From Mesostigma viride (lineage: Eukaryota; Streptophyta; Mesostigmatophyceae; Mesostigmatales; Mesostigmataceae): a stretch of DNA of 62,500 nt. Shown one piece after another: positions 20,936-32,809 of this stretch. The stretch is taken from assembly GCA_009746045.1 (NCBI GenBank), contig RPFO01001269.1, positions 2,501 to 65,000 of the forward strand. Reading direction: 5' to 3'. Within the stretch, counting starts at the first letter, position 1. Each line of letters opens with the position of its first letter. Under the pieces are notes generated by a model, which saw nothing but the letters and a program-made list of their open reading frames with translations, was not told the DNA's origin and searched no databases. A program made the translations under genes and the position numbers.

Positions 20936-22315
20936 CAACTGTAAAGGGTTGAATGTGTGCGTGGCCAGTTGAACGTGTGCAGCTTCGTCCGTGGGTTGAA
21001 CGTGTACACGCTTGACAAATTACCCCCGTGGGGCTCCTGTGGTTGCTTGGTCAGTGGGTTGAACGTGCATGCTTCGTCACGATGATGCCGTGGGTTGAAA
21101 CGGCGCTTGCATGGTCAGTCTTATGGTGAACCCGTGCTTGATCAGTGGGGAGTGTGGTTGCTTGCATGGTAAGTGGGTTGAACGTGTGTTCGTGGTTAGT
21201 GGGTTGACCATGACTTGCCTGGTCAGCGGGTTGAGCATGTGCTTGTTCAGCTGTATGGTGAACCCGCGTTTGGTCAGTCACTGGGTTGAAGGAACGTCTG
21301 CAATAGTTGGTCCGTGGGTTGAACGTGTGCTTGGTCAGTGGGGTGAAACTGACCATGCTTGGTGACAGGAGGGTCAAACCGTGCTTGGTCAGTGGGAGAC
21401 AGTGCGCTTGGTCAGTAGCTTGAAGCCTTAATTAAAGGTGTGCTTGGTCAGTGGCTTGAACGTGTGCTTGGTCGGCATGGGTTGAACGACCAAGGCACTG
21501 TCCCGCACCTTCATCCAAGAGCAGCGGCCACGGCTTGATGATCAGCGCCGTACGCAGTGCCAGGTGGCAGGGGTGCTATATACGCACAGTGTAGCATGCA
21601 GAATGTCTTGTGGCGTCTTTCAGCTGTCGCCTTGAACACCCTCACGAAATGATGGCGGTCAGGGAAGCGATAGCACTGTTTGAGTGCCCGGCATTGATAG
21701 TAATGTGTACGATGCTCTTGATGGAGCAGAGTATCCGGCACAACTAAGCTGCGATGTTGCCGCTCATGGCTCTAAGATGACATGTGCTTGGTCCGTGGTT
21801 GAAAAAACTGTTGTCCTTGTCAGTGATTTGAACCTATGCTGGGTCCGTGGTTGAAGAGACTGTTGTGCTTGGGCATATTTGGTTTGAACGTGTGCTTGGT
21901 CCGTGGTTGAAGAAACTCTTGTGCTTGGTCAGTGGTTTGAAGTTTGAACCTGGGCTTGGTTGGTGGTTGAAGAAACTGTTGTGCATTGGTCAGTGGTTTG
22001 AACATGTGCTTGGTTAGTGGGTTGAACGTGTGCTTGGGCACTGGGCAACTTGTGGCGAACCTGTGCTTGGTCATGCAGTGGGCTGAACGTATGCTTGGTC
22101 ATGCAGCACTTGGGTTGAGACTGTGCTTGGTCAGTCATGGTGGGCTGAACTTGCATGTGGGCGGTCAGTGGGCGGAACATGTGGTTGCATGGTCCGTTGT
22201 GTTTTAACCTGTGCTTGGTCAGTCAGTGCATGGGTTGATCAAACTGACCATGCTCAATAAGGTCAGTATATTGTGAACCCGTGCTCGGTCAGTGGGTTGA
22301 ACCCCGGAATGCTTG
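20936..22315. repeat. degenerate minisatellite, TTGGTCAGTGGGTTGAACGTG type
   Basis: Irregular units of about 22-35 bp share GTGGGTTGAACGTGTGC and TTGGTCAGT. They fill 20936-21500 and 21780-22315. A non-repetitive spacer of about 280 bp (about 21500-21778) separates the two blocks. Some units in the second block have TCCGTGGTTGAAGAAACTGT instead, suggesting two subfamilies amplified separately. The antisense reading gives repetitive QPADQA-like peptides that are not genes. Confidence 0.85.
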
Positions 22316-22967
22316 GTGTCTTAGGTTTCTGCCTCAACTTGTGATGCCCAAATTATGGTACATGTATGGTATTTAGCTAGCTTGGGCTAGTCACGACCTT
22401 TTTATAAGCCTTAGCCCCGATGCCGCATTCGACCAAGAAATACAAATGGTATAAGGTGCTTACCGGCGGTACAGCCGGCGGTACAATTTTCAGCAATCCC
22501 CAAAATGAAGTTGTATACTAAATGCCTGCGTTGACGACTAATTGTGTCGTCTGTGTTGGCGCCACGGCCCCCAAGTCATGTATGTGTGCTTATGTGTCGT
22601 CTATGTGCCATGTAATGTGTCAACTCCGGACCCACGGCAGCCCATTGTACCAACGTCCACCGGCTGCTGCTGTGAACCATGTATATGTCTCTTTCTCACG
22701 TGCGTCCAAATGAATCCACCCTTGTAAGGATAGTAAAAACTGCGGTGCCCAGCTAGCTTTTCTATGGTGGCCAGTTTACTTCTTGCCAGGTCCTAGCGTT
22801 AAGTTGCCAGGAAAAGGCATTATTAATTAAGCCACCTCGAAGGTAAGTTTATATTCGGAGCGCTGACTTTCTTTCGGCTTCCCACCTGTCTGATCCTTTT
22901 TTCCGGATTGGTTTGGTTTCCGCGCGCTTTGTTTTTGTGTGAGATCTTTTGGGCTACCCCAGCCAGC

Positions 22968-23201
22968 ATGCAGCTTTTCGTCAGGATGATGACGGGCGAG
23001 ACGATCACATTGACTGGCTTGGAGTCTGCCGACGACATTTACAACGTGAAGCTCAAGATCCAGGACATGGAGGGCTTCCCCCCTGACCAGCAGCATCTGA
23101 TTTTCGCCGGCAGGCTGCTGGAGAATGGGCGCACCCTGGCGGACTACAACATCCAGCAACAGTCGACCTTGCACCTGGTGCTTGCAGGTGGGGAAAATTG
23201 A
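22968..23201 (+). CDS. divergent ubiquitin-like protein, single unit
   Basis: A 77-residue ORF aligns along its whole length with ubiquitin: [15 protein letters not shown], then [37 protein letters not shown] and STLHLVL. There is one extra residue near position 17. By alignment K6 is Arg, K11 Glu, K33 Met, K48 Arg and K63 Gln; only the equivalents of K27 and K29 remain. The patch equivalents of I44, H68 and V70 are kept and L8 is Met. The end reads LVLAGGEN, so the usual RLRGG is replaced, but a Gly-Gly followed by two residues is present. An alternative is that CAG|GTGGGG at the end is a splice donor and the true C-terminus lies in another exon. It could be a ubiquitin-like modifier, a fragment of a longer protein or a decaying retrocopy. 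Confidence 0.75.
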   Translation: MQLFVRMMTGETITLTGLESADDIYNVKLKIQDMEGFPPDQQHLIFAGRLLENGRTLADYNIQQQSTLHLVLAGGEN

Positions 23202-23239
23202 ATTTGAGACGTACTGCCCATCTGCTGTTCTTAATTATT

Positions 23240-23340
23240 TGTTCGCACTCATATATAATAGTCCTACATGTTATGGACTAGGTTGGACCTGTAGACCTAC
23301 ATGCCGTAACATAGGACTAATATATATATGAGTGCGAACA
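23240..23340. mobile_element. 101-bp palindromic element (foldback/MITE-like)
   Basis: The left arm begins TGTTCGCACTCATATATA and the right arm ends with its inverse complement. Pairing continues through TAGTCCTA and less perfectly inward. It lies 39 bases beyond the stop of the ubiquitin-like ORF. A target-site duplication is not evident. Transcribed, it would fold as a long hairpin in the 3' untranslated region. Confidence 0.65.
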
Positions 23341-24626
23341 TCTCAATCAGCCCACTTGATAACTACGGGCTAATACCAACACAAGATACTTAACCCTGTA
23401 GAAACTAATCAAATGAATAAAACCAGGCTGAGCTCACAGTATGGGAATGCGGGTACTACCATACCTCACACCCCCACCTTCGTGGTATCCCCGTGAGCAT
23501 GACAAGCTCCATGACATTGGCCAGGTGGGCATATCTCAAAACACGCCCCTTAGAGCTACACGTCTATCAAGACATTATACTCTAGATATCATCGCCACAC
23601 AGAGCATAACATAGTACAACCAGGTGGGTATAACCTCAACATATTGCAATTAATGAACCTTTACGCACCCCACTTCGCTTGTGGCGCGTGCGCAGCCTCC
23701 TACAGTACACCCCTTAAAGAACCAGTTGCATCGCAGGTAAGCAGTGGTGTTGCGCACTATATTTGCTTGTTACATAGCACTGCCTAATCCTTTAAATGCC
23801 AAATATCCTACTAAAAAACCCTGTCCATGTCCAAAGTTTATACCTTCACACGCTGAGAAGTGAGAAGGTCCCTATGGGAAAGGGGGCACCTGTAGGCACG
23901 AGGAAAAGAGTTACTACCACCTTGCTGACGCCCTAGGCTGGCTTGCTGGCATCGTTCCATCAGCATTCTTTAAAAGGGCTTATCTGGTTACTAAAATTGC
24001 ATGGAATGTCACACACTCACTAGTAACTCGGCCCCTGATATTTTCTAAAACACCCTGATAAAAACTGATAAACACCTGACAAGCCGAACTTTGCCTTGGA
24101 AGTTCAATGCCCGAGTCACGTATAATGCGCGAATAGTTTGTCGAGCCATACAGCAGTACGCGTATCGCCGTACGGTTGCGGCAGTGTTCGCGTAAAGCAC
24201 AACCCGTCTCTTGACCCCCAGCTGCCGACAGCAATGAGAACGGATTTTTAAAAATGCTCGGCCATCGTTGCACCTTGGATAGCCTTTGACAGGATGGCCC
24301 GCCACTTTGTCAATCATTCATCGTTCAGTTACCATCGTGCATTTGACTTTCCTAACACTGTCCAGACCACTGGGCGCGATGCCGCATAGGCCGCATGGCA
24401 AACATGGGTACGGGGTAGATACGAGCCCAAAATACGGGGTATAACAAGGGGGGCCCTGGCAGAATACGTACATGGGGCGCACAGTAGAGCAAAAATCAGG
24501 GTTGGTACAGTATTTATTGGTTTGACATGTAAAAGATTATCCGTTATTAAACCCTCAAGTGCTACTGATCTGTTGGGTATCTATAAATTCTTACGTTGAC
24601 CTCCTTCTGTGCATGATCTGGCCGGG
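23341..24626. other. stretch without a supported gene
   Basis: AT-rich sequence with only short ORFs and no recognised element. Confidence 0.5.
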
Positions 24627-24878
24627 ATGCTTCTACACATACTACTATCATTTCTGGCCTGCGCTGGTTGTCTCCACATATCCGTTCGATCATCCACGCT
24701 GATTTCATGTTTGAGTTTTGTTTGTGCGAATTGTGTCCTAAAACCCTGGCAGCATGCCTTGACTCGGAATCCGGCGTTAGTCAAGATGTTGGCTGCGCCG
24801 CTGACAAAGTCTTCTGCTTTGATCCAAGCAATCCGGATCCCAACGATGGGAACTTATCACCTGGGACCACATGTGCGG
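24627..24878 (+). CDS. candidate signal-peptide exon plus Cys-rich exon
   Basis: An ATG at 24627 opens a hydrophobic stretch (MLLHILLSFLACA) like a secretion signal. If GT at 24667 and CAG at 24752 are used, an 86-base intron is removed and the frame runs on in phase into CLDSESGVSQDVGCAADKVF and ...GNLSPGTTCAG. A donor GTAAGC follows at 24879. The second part has the pattern C-[IL]-D ... DV-x-C ... FCFD ... G ... C, which recurs at 30043-30190. This suggests both belong to one secreted protein or to two related ones. The phases of the two exons do not join directly, so if they are one gene at least one exon is missing from this model. Confidence 0.4.
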
Positions 24879-26347
24879 GTAAGCATATTCACTACGTCCT
24901 GTGCGGGTATATACGTACTCAGCCATTTCATCATTCAAAATTCAAAATTTCGCATTGTGCCCAACCGGGCAAAGAGTAACTGTAAAGATTAATGCGAAAT
25001 AGATATATGCATCCCAAAAGTACATAGGAAAAGTACTAGTTTTGGTCCAAGAGGCCGTTGCCAGCCTTAAGTTTGGGAGTACCTTTCAAATTACCCAGAA
25101 ATAGGGGGTAAGTTTTGGGTTTTAGAGGACAGTACATATGGTAATTAGTTAGCAAAAAATGAGAATTATGAGAAATTGGACGATCATGTCTGTTCAGATG
25201 GTCCGTTTATATCGTATATTGAATTAGGTCGTACCGGATCTCAGATACTCGGGGTAGGTCGGTCACACCAGAAAATCCATTACAACGACGAGAGATGCCG
25301 ATGATGTGGAAAAAAGCGAATCCGGCGATGCAGGGCTGGCTATGGAGTTCACATTTGTCAGCGTTATTTGGGATGTTTTGTTGATAGATCAATACAGTCT
25401 ACAGCCATTTTTGGCCTAAGTGATTTGCTTTACATGCATCACCAGCAAACATCGAATTTCTTACAGTGTCTGTGCTCGCTCTATACGGCACCTGGAATAA
25501 CACAGTAATGTCCATGTCTACTCAGTACCAGATGGCCTTTTGTATGCTAGGGTGAGCACTCTAAGTGAGTTTGCAGGGCCAGCCCACAGCAGCTGTTTTG
25601 GGCATCCATCCGTGATCTCGAACCAGTTTGTTTCTTTTGCCTCGATCCCACCCTCCCGCCCTGGCAAAAGGGGTTTTGCATGTCGGAATGAACTTCAACA
25701 CTTGTGAAAGATCAACCCCCTGATCTAGTATGGCTGACCTCCATAATGGACAGTGGTCATTCAGTTGACAGCATGGGGGGGTGCGATGGTGCGGACGTGC
25801 AATGGCGAACGGTGGGGCACATGCCTGGCTGATTTGGGTGTTGGGTGGTTAGGTGGCTCACTGCTTGGTTTGTTGAGAGGTTGGTGGGTAGGTGGACGTT
25901 GTGTAGCTGTGCGATTAGTTGCTTGATTGTTTGGTTGCCCAGGGAGTCGTGGGTGGGTGGCTTGTAAACTAGGCTATAGATGGTTAAAGGGATGCCTACA
26001 TGGAGGTGGGTGGTTTCAATGGCAGGTGGCTGGCTGAAAGGCGGATGCCTTGGTAAATGGCTGGCCGAGTAGCTGGGAGCGCAGGCAGTTGGAGAGGGTG
26101 GGTGGGTGGCTGGCTGGCTGCTAGGTCATGATGGGTGGATGAGTGCAAGGGTGATTGCCTGTAGGCGGATGGCCAGGTGGCCGAGTGATCGATACTGGCT
26201 TTGGGGACTTCTAAGTGGGTGGGTTGTGGAATTCATGCGTGAGCGAAACCATGGCATGGGTTTGAGGGTGGTGGGTTATTGTTTGGGTGGTTAGAGATGC
26301 GGATGGGTGCCTGGGTGGTTGGGAGGGAGGGAGGGAGGACCGTGGGA

Positions 26348-26534
26348 GGGTGGGTTGGAGGGTGGGTGGGTGGGTGGGTGGGTGGGTGGGTGGGTGGGTG
26401 GGTGGGTGGGTGGGTGGGTGGGTGGGTGGGTGGGTGGGTGGGTGGGTGGGTGGGTGGGTGGGTGGGTGGGTGGGTGGGTGGGTGGGTGGGTGGGTGGGTG
26501 GGTAGGTGGGTGGGTGGGTGGGTAGGTGGGTGGG
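26348..26534 (+). repeat. (GGGT)n array, G-quadruplex prone
   Basis: About 45 near-perfect GGGT units, with a few GGTA changes at the right end. Runs of three G every four bases on the plus strand could form G-quadruplexes. The complementary strand reads as a Thr-His-Pro-Pro repeat in an ORF, which I treat as artefact. The homologous position in the second copy of the duplicated segment has only short GGGT runs. Confidence 0.9.
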
Positions 26535-26738
26535 CCATTGGTGGTTGGTGGCTGGTGGATTTGTAGATGACTAGATGTGGGCGGGTGAGTGGGGTGGGCG
26601 AAGGGATGGTTAGATGGGCGGGTGGGCGCTCAGATATGGATGTGTTGGTGGGATTATGGTCGGGACCAACTGACCTATCGCGGTTGAAGGGCTGTGCAGG
26701 TGGGTGGGTGGGTTGCTGAGAAAATGCATGTGTGGTTT

Positions 26739-26871
26739 GGTCAGTGGGTGGGTCAGTGGGTGGGTCAGTGGGTGGGTCAGTGGGTGGGTCAGTGGGTGGG
26801 TCAGTGGGTGGGTCAGTGGGTGGGTCAGTGGGTGGGTCAGTGGGTGGGTCAGTGGGTGGGTCAGTGGGTGG
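26739..26871 (+). repeat. 12-bp minisatellite GGGTCAGTGGGT
   Basis: About ten perfect or near-perfect tandem copies. In the second copy of the duplicated segment (near 59225) only about one unit is present, so this array expanded after duplication. Confidence 0.9.
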
Positions 26872-28189
26872 TGGCAGTGAGTGGTTGAGTGGGTAGGTGC
26901 GTGGGTGGGTCAAGGGTGGGCAGCCGGATGGCGCATGTAGGACAGCTGGCTGGGTGTTTAGGCAATGGGTGGTTGGGTGGCTTTAATTGGTGGTTGGCTC
27001 ATTGGATGGGTGAATGCCTCCTGATTACCATTAGGTGTGTCGGTTGCGCAGGTGCCTGGCTGGGTGGGTGGATGTCCAAGTGGGTTGGTGCAGTAGGTGG
27101 CTGGGTGCCTAGTAGGTGCACGCGTGGTTATATTGGTTGGGTTAGCATGTGCGCGGTTTGCTGGGTGGGTGGGTCACTGGGTGGGTGGATGGGTGGGTGG
27201 ATGGGTGCACGGGAGCGTGAGTGTATGAGCAGTTGTGTGGGTGGGTGGCCAGGAGGCTGCGCAGGTGGGTGACTGCATGGGTGGCTCGGTACGCACAAAG
27301 CGCAAGAGATGGAGTCACGGGGATATGCAAATGCCACGACGTGAGCATACGTGGATGCCAGGTGACATGTGCCAGCCTTGGTGTCGCTTCACCTTGATGT
27401 TCGCTCGGCCTATTCTCGACATGTATGACACGTAGTATATATCATGCATGGTGCGTGTTGGTAGCATTCAAATGGCGGTGTTAGTGATGTGGCATTTGTT
27501 GTTCATCTTTCCTTCCCATTTTGCAATCTGCCAAGTAGTTTAGAGGTATGGTGTCATGGGGTATAAGTCCATGCACGTGCGCTGCACATCACAGGTTTGT
27601 TGCATAATTGCAATGTCTACCTTACATTGTGCATTCTGCTAGCAATGGTCACCACTCAGGCATTCACATGTGCCAAGGTTTTGCACCCTATTCGTACTGA
27701 TCATTCTTGATTTGCCTGCAAATAGGGAACATAACGTGCCCTAGCTTGGGGAGTGTCTTGGTGGTTAATGTGGTTAAATTGTGAGTAAAAAAGCAAAACA
27801 AATGGTGACAAATGCTGGTACTAAATGTCACCATTTTGGCTCTGCATGACCTGAAAATTTGCACATCACTTAATTAACAAGACCACGTGTCAGGTGCTGG
27901 CATGATGGTTATACGCTTTTGTGGCAGTCTGACATTGTTTTTGAATTGATTGAGATGGCTATGAATCACATGTGGTAGCAAATTTGCTAGCATTTGTCAC
28001 CAACTAGGGCTCTAAATGCCTGAGAACTTTGTACAAGGTCAGAACAACTATTATTCGTCACCGCTACAAAGTTACGACCTAATCTGAGATCAATTATTGT
28101 TCCTTTGCAAGTGCAAGTAGTACGTAGTTGGCCAGTTTTGGCCTCGGATCTTTAGTTAACTAAAGAAGGGAATACCATCGTGGTTCTCT

Positions 28190-28770
28190 GAACTTAGGTT
28201 TTTTATAGTGAGATGGGAGGGTAGCCGCTATAGCTAGGTTATAGGGTTCCCGTGACATACCTTTTGAGGCCGGTGAGGCCTTATCCGGATGGGCCTTGGC
28301 AAAAGATTTGGCCAGTTTCCTTGCCCAACCGGTGGCAGGAGCTGCGTTGAGATGTAAACCTGCCACTGTCGATGTTTCTTTGTTCATGAGTAGTGATTAA
28401 CTAGATCTAGAATCTTTCTTTCACGCAATAGATAACCTAATAGCCCCGGCAAACTTACGTAAGCTGGAAATTAGAACGCCAATTTGCGTCATTTGTTCAG
28501 GCGCAAAAGTTGCGAGGCGAAAAAATGCCGTCCGGGCCAAGTTGGCGTGACACGCAAAAAAGACAAAAGCAAACCCACCTAGCTAACGTCGTCCTCTTTT
28601 CTTTTCCCGCCCACCCTCCCTGCGTTTTGGGGGGGTAAGGCTAGCCTTTGACAAGCAATAAGTGTTCCCATGAGCATTGGCGGCCGGGATGTGGCCCGAC
28701 TTTTGTATGTGCTCCACTCATTGTTTTAATGAAGCGTCTGGTTACCCTGGAGTTCCTACGGGTAACAGAA
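28190..28770. other. segment present in only one copy of the duplication
   Basis: Relative to 60530-60545 this interval is additional. On the minus strand at 28160-28387 a 75-codon ORF includes GLHLNAAPATGWARKLAKSF and AKAHPDKASPASKGMS, which looks protein-like, but no family is recognised. It may be an insertion here or a deletion in the other copy. Confidence 0.4.
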
Positions 28771-29284
28771 AGTAGATTTAACAGTTTGAATCAACTACTC
28801 CACGACTAGCGAGACACATTCCGGGGAGTGGTGGGATCCAATCCTGGGTCAATCTGACTATAGTCTTAAATGGGACAGAATTTATGTAAAAACAAAGGCC
28901 ATTTCGAGTTGTTGTGAGTTGCATGCCAGTTCAACAGGCGCTTAGGTGGCATGGGGCGGTGGCTATGGCTTCGATTGCACTCAGTGGGGACAATGGCACC
29001 ACCAGCTGATTGTCGTACGTCAGTAACGCTCATAATTGTTGCCGCGAATTAGGCTTGTCTTGATGTATTTGGATTTTAAATGATGCAAAAGATATACACG
29101 TGTACGTGTACCCCAATGGGGCGGCCCACTTTCTCGCCCAGCATGGATGGGACGCCGCTAGGGTATTAATCTGTTGTGCTGCCTGGACTGATGAGATGGC
29201 ATCATTGTTGGCAAGCTCGGCTGACTGGCACCGGTGGTCAGCGGCGCTTCTGGTACTGACAAGCAACAAGTTTGCTTGGTAGGG

Positions 29285-29392
29285 CTGGGTGGGCGGGCGG
29301 GTGGGCAGGCAGGCGGGTGGGCGGGCGGGCGGGCGGGCGGGCAGGCAGGCGGGCGGGCAGGCAGGCGGGCAGGCGGGCAGGCGGGCGGGGCA
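29285..29392 (+). repeat. (GGGC/GGCA)n array
   Basis: Tetranucleotide GGCG/GGCA/GGTG units for about 105 bp. The opposite strand gives a Pro-Ala-Cys repeat ORF, which is not a gene. Confidence 0.85.
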
Positions 29393-30042
29393 AGTGTGGT
29401 TGGCGACGGTACAGTTGCCTATCCTCCCACCGCACAACAGACTAGGGCGCCTGCATTCGTGAACCTAGTGCCCCATCCCTTGGGGAGAGCAACTTAGAGC
29501 TGACGCCGGTTACAGCGCTGGCCACTTAATTTCTCGTCCCATCGGTATCGTGATCAAGTGTCCATGGCACCCTTGTTTTGGCCGTCCATGCAGTGTGTTT
29601 CGGCTGGTGCGTGCGCATGCTCTATGTATTTCTTGCTCACCCGACACTCGTGATGCTCCCAAGCAAAGGGGAAGACTTGTGGCTTTGCGAGGACAAGGGC
29701 CAGCCACAACAAGACGGTGTTGGTCAGCTGTATGTGCGTGGCTATATGCATGGCCAGTTGCGCTGCACTAGAGCTGCGGTCGGCGCCCATGGCTTGAGTA
29801 TGAAGCCTAGAAGTCTGGCATTGTCCCGAGGCTGGACGGGTGACTGTCGAATAGCAGTTGGGTTTCATGCTGAAGTGGCATGGCCTCGAATATGTTTTAT
29901 GCTGGAGTGCCTTGAGTGTGGGCGGAGATGTTTATTCATGGCAAGAACGTGCTCATGCAATTCATTTTGGCAGCATCTCACAAGGAGACAGGGTGTGCTT
30001 TCACTGGCCATTCACGCGCCCGTGTTCTTGTGTGATGCAGAG

Positions 30043-30190
30043 TGCATTGACGACCTGGAGCAAGCAAGCCTCATCGCAGGCTTTGACCCTTTGAACATCA
30101 CGGCCATCGACGTCAACTGCAACAACAGCCACCCGTTTTGCTTCGACGGGAATGCCACCCTTGGGAGTGGGGGCCAGGGCTTCTGCTACG
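30043..30190 (+). CDS. Cys-rich exon, probably of the Root_cap-like gene
   Basis: A GCAG acceptor precedes about 148 coding bases: CIDDLEQASLIAGFDPLNIT, AIDVNCNNSHPFCFDGNATL and GSGGQGFCYG, then a GTGCGT donor at 30191. It has four cysteines and an N-glycosylation-type NAT site and matches the Cys pattern of 24753-24878. Further short Cys-rich readings downstream (CPTYCHW near 30455; KCHMRVWGGALYCMTYGFQR near 30540-30600, with a GT after it) may be additional exons of the same ectodomain, but their boundaries cannot be fixed by eye. Confidence 0.5.
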
Positions 30191-31116
30191 GTGCGTGCGT
30201 GAGGGGCTGTGGAAGGCTCGTCATGTAACGGTGGAGATTCTCAGCAAGTGTTGGGGAAATCCTTTGGTGTATAGAGTTATATATATCACCCATGGATGAA
30301 GGATCCTTGCTACATTGTTCTGATGACGCCCACGAAGTGCAAGTGCCGAGTGCCAGCATGCTAGACTATGATAGATCTGTCCTCTCCATGATTACCCTAT
30401 TGATTGTGTTGGCTTTGATTCTCAGCCCTCCTCGGCATGCGGAAACCAAGAAATGTCCCACCTACTGTCATTGGGACTACACATGATTCTTGGGCTTGTT
30501 GCTTGCTGTGCCAACCTTCAGCTGGCGCCAGCCAAATGCCACATGCGCGTTTGGGGGGGCGCTTTGTACTGCATGACGTATGGATTCCAGAGGTGCTGCG
30601 CGTCAGGAAGCAACTCAACCCTGTTCCTATTATGCAAAGGTGCAGAGAAGCAAACACACACGGCAAGAGCTGTTCATCCGGCTGTTTCTAGGTCGTTGCC
30701 GTCTGTGCCCTTTTTTTTTGTGTATGTTTTTCATGCACAAGTAGCTCCATAATGTCTGCGAATGGTGCAGCTGGATGCTCTGCCAGGGGGGGTTGGAAAA
30801 ACCTTTTCTTGAGCGCATGCCTGGCTGCTCTTCCTGGCGTGTGAAAGACATGGACCAGCCGTTTGGTGGAATGTCCCAGCTGCATGCGTTTGCAGTTGGC
30901 GACATCATGACGCACACCGTGGTTGTGACTGGTCCGTTATCTAATATCTGCCAAGGTGCCCGCTTGCTTGGCGGGGCAACCCGATGTAGGGGGGATCAGC
31001 TGCAAGGTGGTCTTTTTTATTTTTGGGGCTGAATGGTTTTCTTAACAATGGCAGTACCAAATAATCTCAAGTGCCATAGAGGCCTGCCTTTGTACCGCCT
31101 CCTCCTGCCGCGCAGA

Positions 31117-32809
31117 CGTCATCAACCCCGCATGCGTCTTTGAAAAGAACGGCGATGGTTCGGTGGCCCACATCCCCGCAGTCTGCGTCAAGGAGATGGT
31201 GGTCAGCATCGTAATCGACCTGATGTTCAAGAACTGCTTCATTGCCGAGCTCGACCTTGCACCGGCGGTGGACAGTCTTCGGACTGAGTTCCTGCCCTTC
31301 ATCCCCGCGTGCGCGTTGGACGCCAAGCTGCAGAAAACTAACGGCAACGGCAGGAAGCTGCTGCAGTTGCCCACGGAGTCGGAGTTCATCCTGCAGCTCA
31401 AGGTGTACGTTGGTACCGTTGACCAAGGCGGTGCGGTGCTGGACATTATCAACTCGCCTGAGTTTGCTCAGTGGCTGCAAGACACCTTCCAGAGCACGGT
31501 CGCGCAGGTAGCCCAGATCGTGGACCTGCAGGCCATTTTCCTCTTACTGGCATCAGGCAGCTCGGACCCCCACTTCACCACCCTGGCAGGTGACAAGTTT
31601 GACTTCAACGGCATCGCGGGCCAGAACTATTGCATTGTGAGCGACAAGCAGCTGCAGGTGAATGCTCACTTCATGGGCGCGGCCACTGGCAGCGTGGTCA
31701 TGTCTCACGAGGCTGACGCACGCACGTGGATGGACCAGCTGGCCATCATGCACGGCAGCGACCGCATCCTGATCAATGCTGCTTCAGGTGCCGACGCAAC
31801 CTACATGACCTCGTTCGGCAACGTGGTTATCAACGGGGTGAGTTATCTCTCCTGACTACTTTGTTTCCCCTATCTACCCCGACCTGCGTACCAACACACA
31901 TAGTTGCACATACCCACAGGCGCCCACACAACTTTTCTATTCCTTACATGTGAGCCGTGTGATGTGTGGTTCCGGAACATAAACCAGTACCAAGTAGTTA
32001 ACGTCTGGACATATTACTATCCATGTATGGTCCAGACCAAATTCTTTGCTCGTGGCAAATCCAGTCAAGTGTTAGAGCTCAGTGCCCAAGTTTGCTCTTC
32101 TGCCAACCAATGATTCCTGATCTACTGCGCCAGTTTATTGCTGACATTCGTACCTCATCCACTGCCGCAGCTGAAACTATACTGGTCACCATCTGCAGTA
32201 CCTGGATTCATGCGTGCGGGTGATGTCTTTGCCAAAACCTAGCAGGTTGGCATTTTGCAATGCACTCCATCGTTTGGGTTCGTATTGGTCACCTGTGATA
32301 CGTTCCGAAACACTTGTGGGGGCACTGGGTTTTGGGAATATTACCGTCGGGTATCGTCATCGGGTAAAAGGTTCGGACGCTACCTGTAACGTGGGGCTCA
32401 CACATTCGTTTGTCGCGCTGACGCGCATCTCTTTGATTCGTCACCGCCCTTGCCCTCATCAACGCAGGAGCCGCTGGTTGGCCGCATGGCCATGACGAAG
32501 CTGTCCTCGGGCATCACCGTCTCCCGAAAGAAGACCCGCGTGACCATCACCGTCCCCGATGTGGTTGAGGTGGCGGTCGAGGTGGTGCGTGCAGCCTTCT
32601 GGGAGGCAGGCGCGGGCCCGGGCAAAAACTTCCTCAACCTGCAGCTGATGCAGTTCAACGCCACCAGCGCGGTGCACGGTGTGCTGGGCCAGTCGTACGC
32701 CACCAAGACCTCGGTGCCAGAGGGCCGTGCTGCGGACTATGTTACCAGCGGCATTTTTGCTGCCGATTGCCGTGTCAACCAGTTTGTTGATGCCAATAAG
32801 GACGCATAA
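31117..32809 (+). CDS. Root_cap (VWD-like) domain protein, last two exons
   Basis: Exon 31117-31837 follows a CGCGCAG acceptor and ends at GGG|GTGAGT in phase 0. Exon 32468-32809 follows an AACGCAG acceptor, is also in phase 0, and ends at TAA. The first exon has a helical region (AHIPAVCVKEMVVSIVIDLM; QLPTESEFILQLKVYVGTVD). Then GSSDPHFTTLAGDKFDFNGI and AGQNYCIVSDKQLQVNAHFM match the opening of the plant Root_cap family, related to von Willebrand D domains. The second exon has ITVPDVVEVAVEVV, then NLQLMQFNATSAVHGVLGQS and IFAADCRVNQF, the end of that domain. The family is mostly secreted or cell-wall-associated in land plants and their relatives. TTGTAA occurs about 165 bases after the stop. 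The upstream Cys-rich exons are likely to be the N-terminal part. Confidence 0.7.

Larger units (their letters stand above)
25770..28925. repeat. segmental duplication, copy 1
   Basis: Colinear with 58475-60690. Matching blocks include the GGGTGCGATGGTGCGG start, CACATGCCTGGCTG, the G-rich middle, TTTCCTTCCCATT...CCAAGTAGTTTAGAGG, TAGCTTGGGGAGTGTCTTGG, AACTTTGTACAAGGTCAGAA and CGGGGAGTGGTGGGA. Copy 1 is longer because its GGGT and GGGTCAGT arrays are expanded and because about 580 bp at 28190-28770 is absent from copy 2. Both copies lack a supported gene. Confidence 0.85.

Noticed and set aside
20936-22315. CRISPR-like array or repetitive protein gene
   Set aside because: Unit length and sequence vary gradually as in a degenerate minisatellite, and no conserved frame runs through it.
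26348-26534. Interstitial telomere
   Set aside because: The unit is GGGT, not TTTAGGG or another known telomere repeat, and it grades into GGGT-rich minisatellite sequence.
26233-26913. Long Thr-His-Pro-Pro repeat protein on the minus strand
   Set aside because: It is the complement of a GGGT array plus the 12-bp minisatellite; such arrays are open in several frames on both strands.
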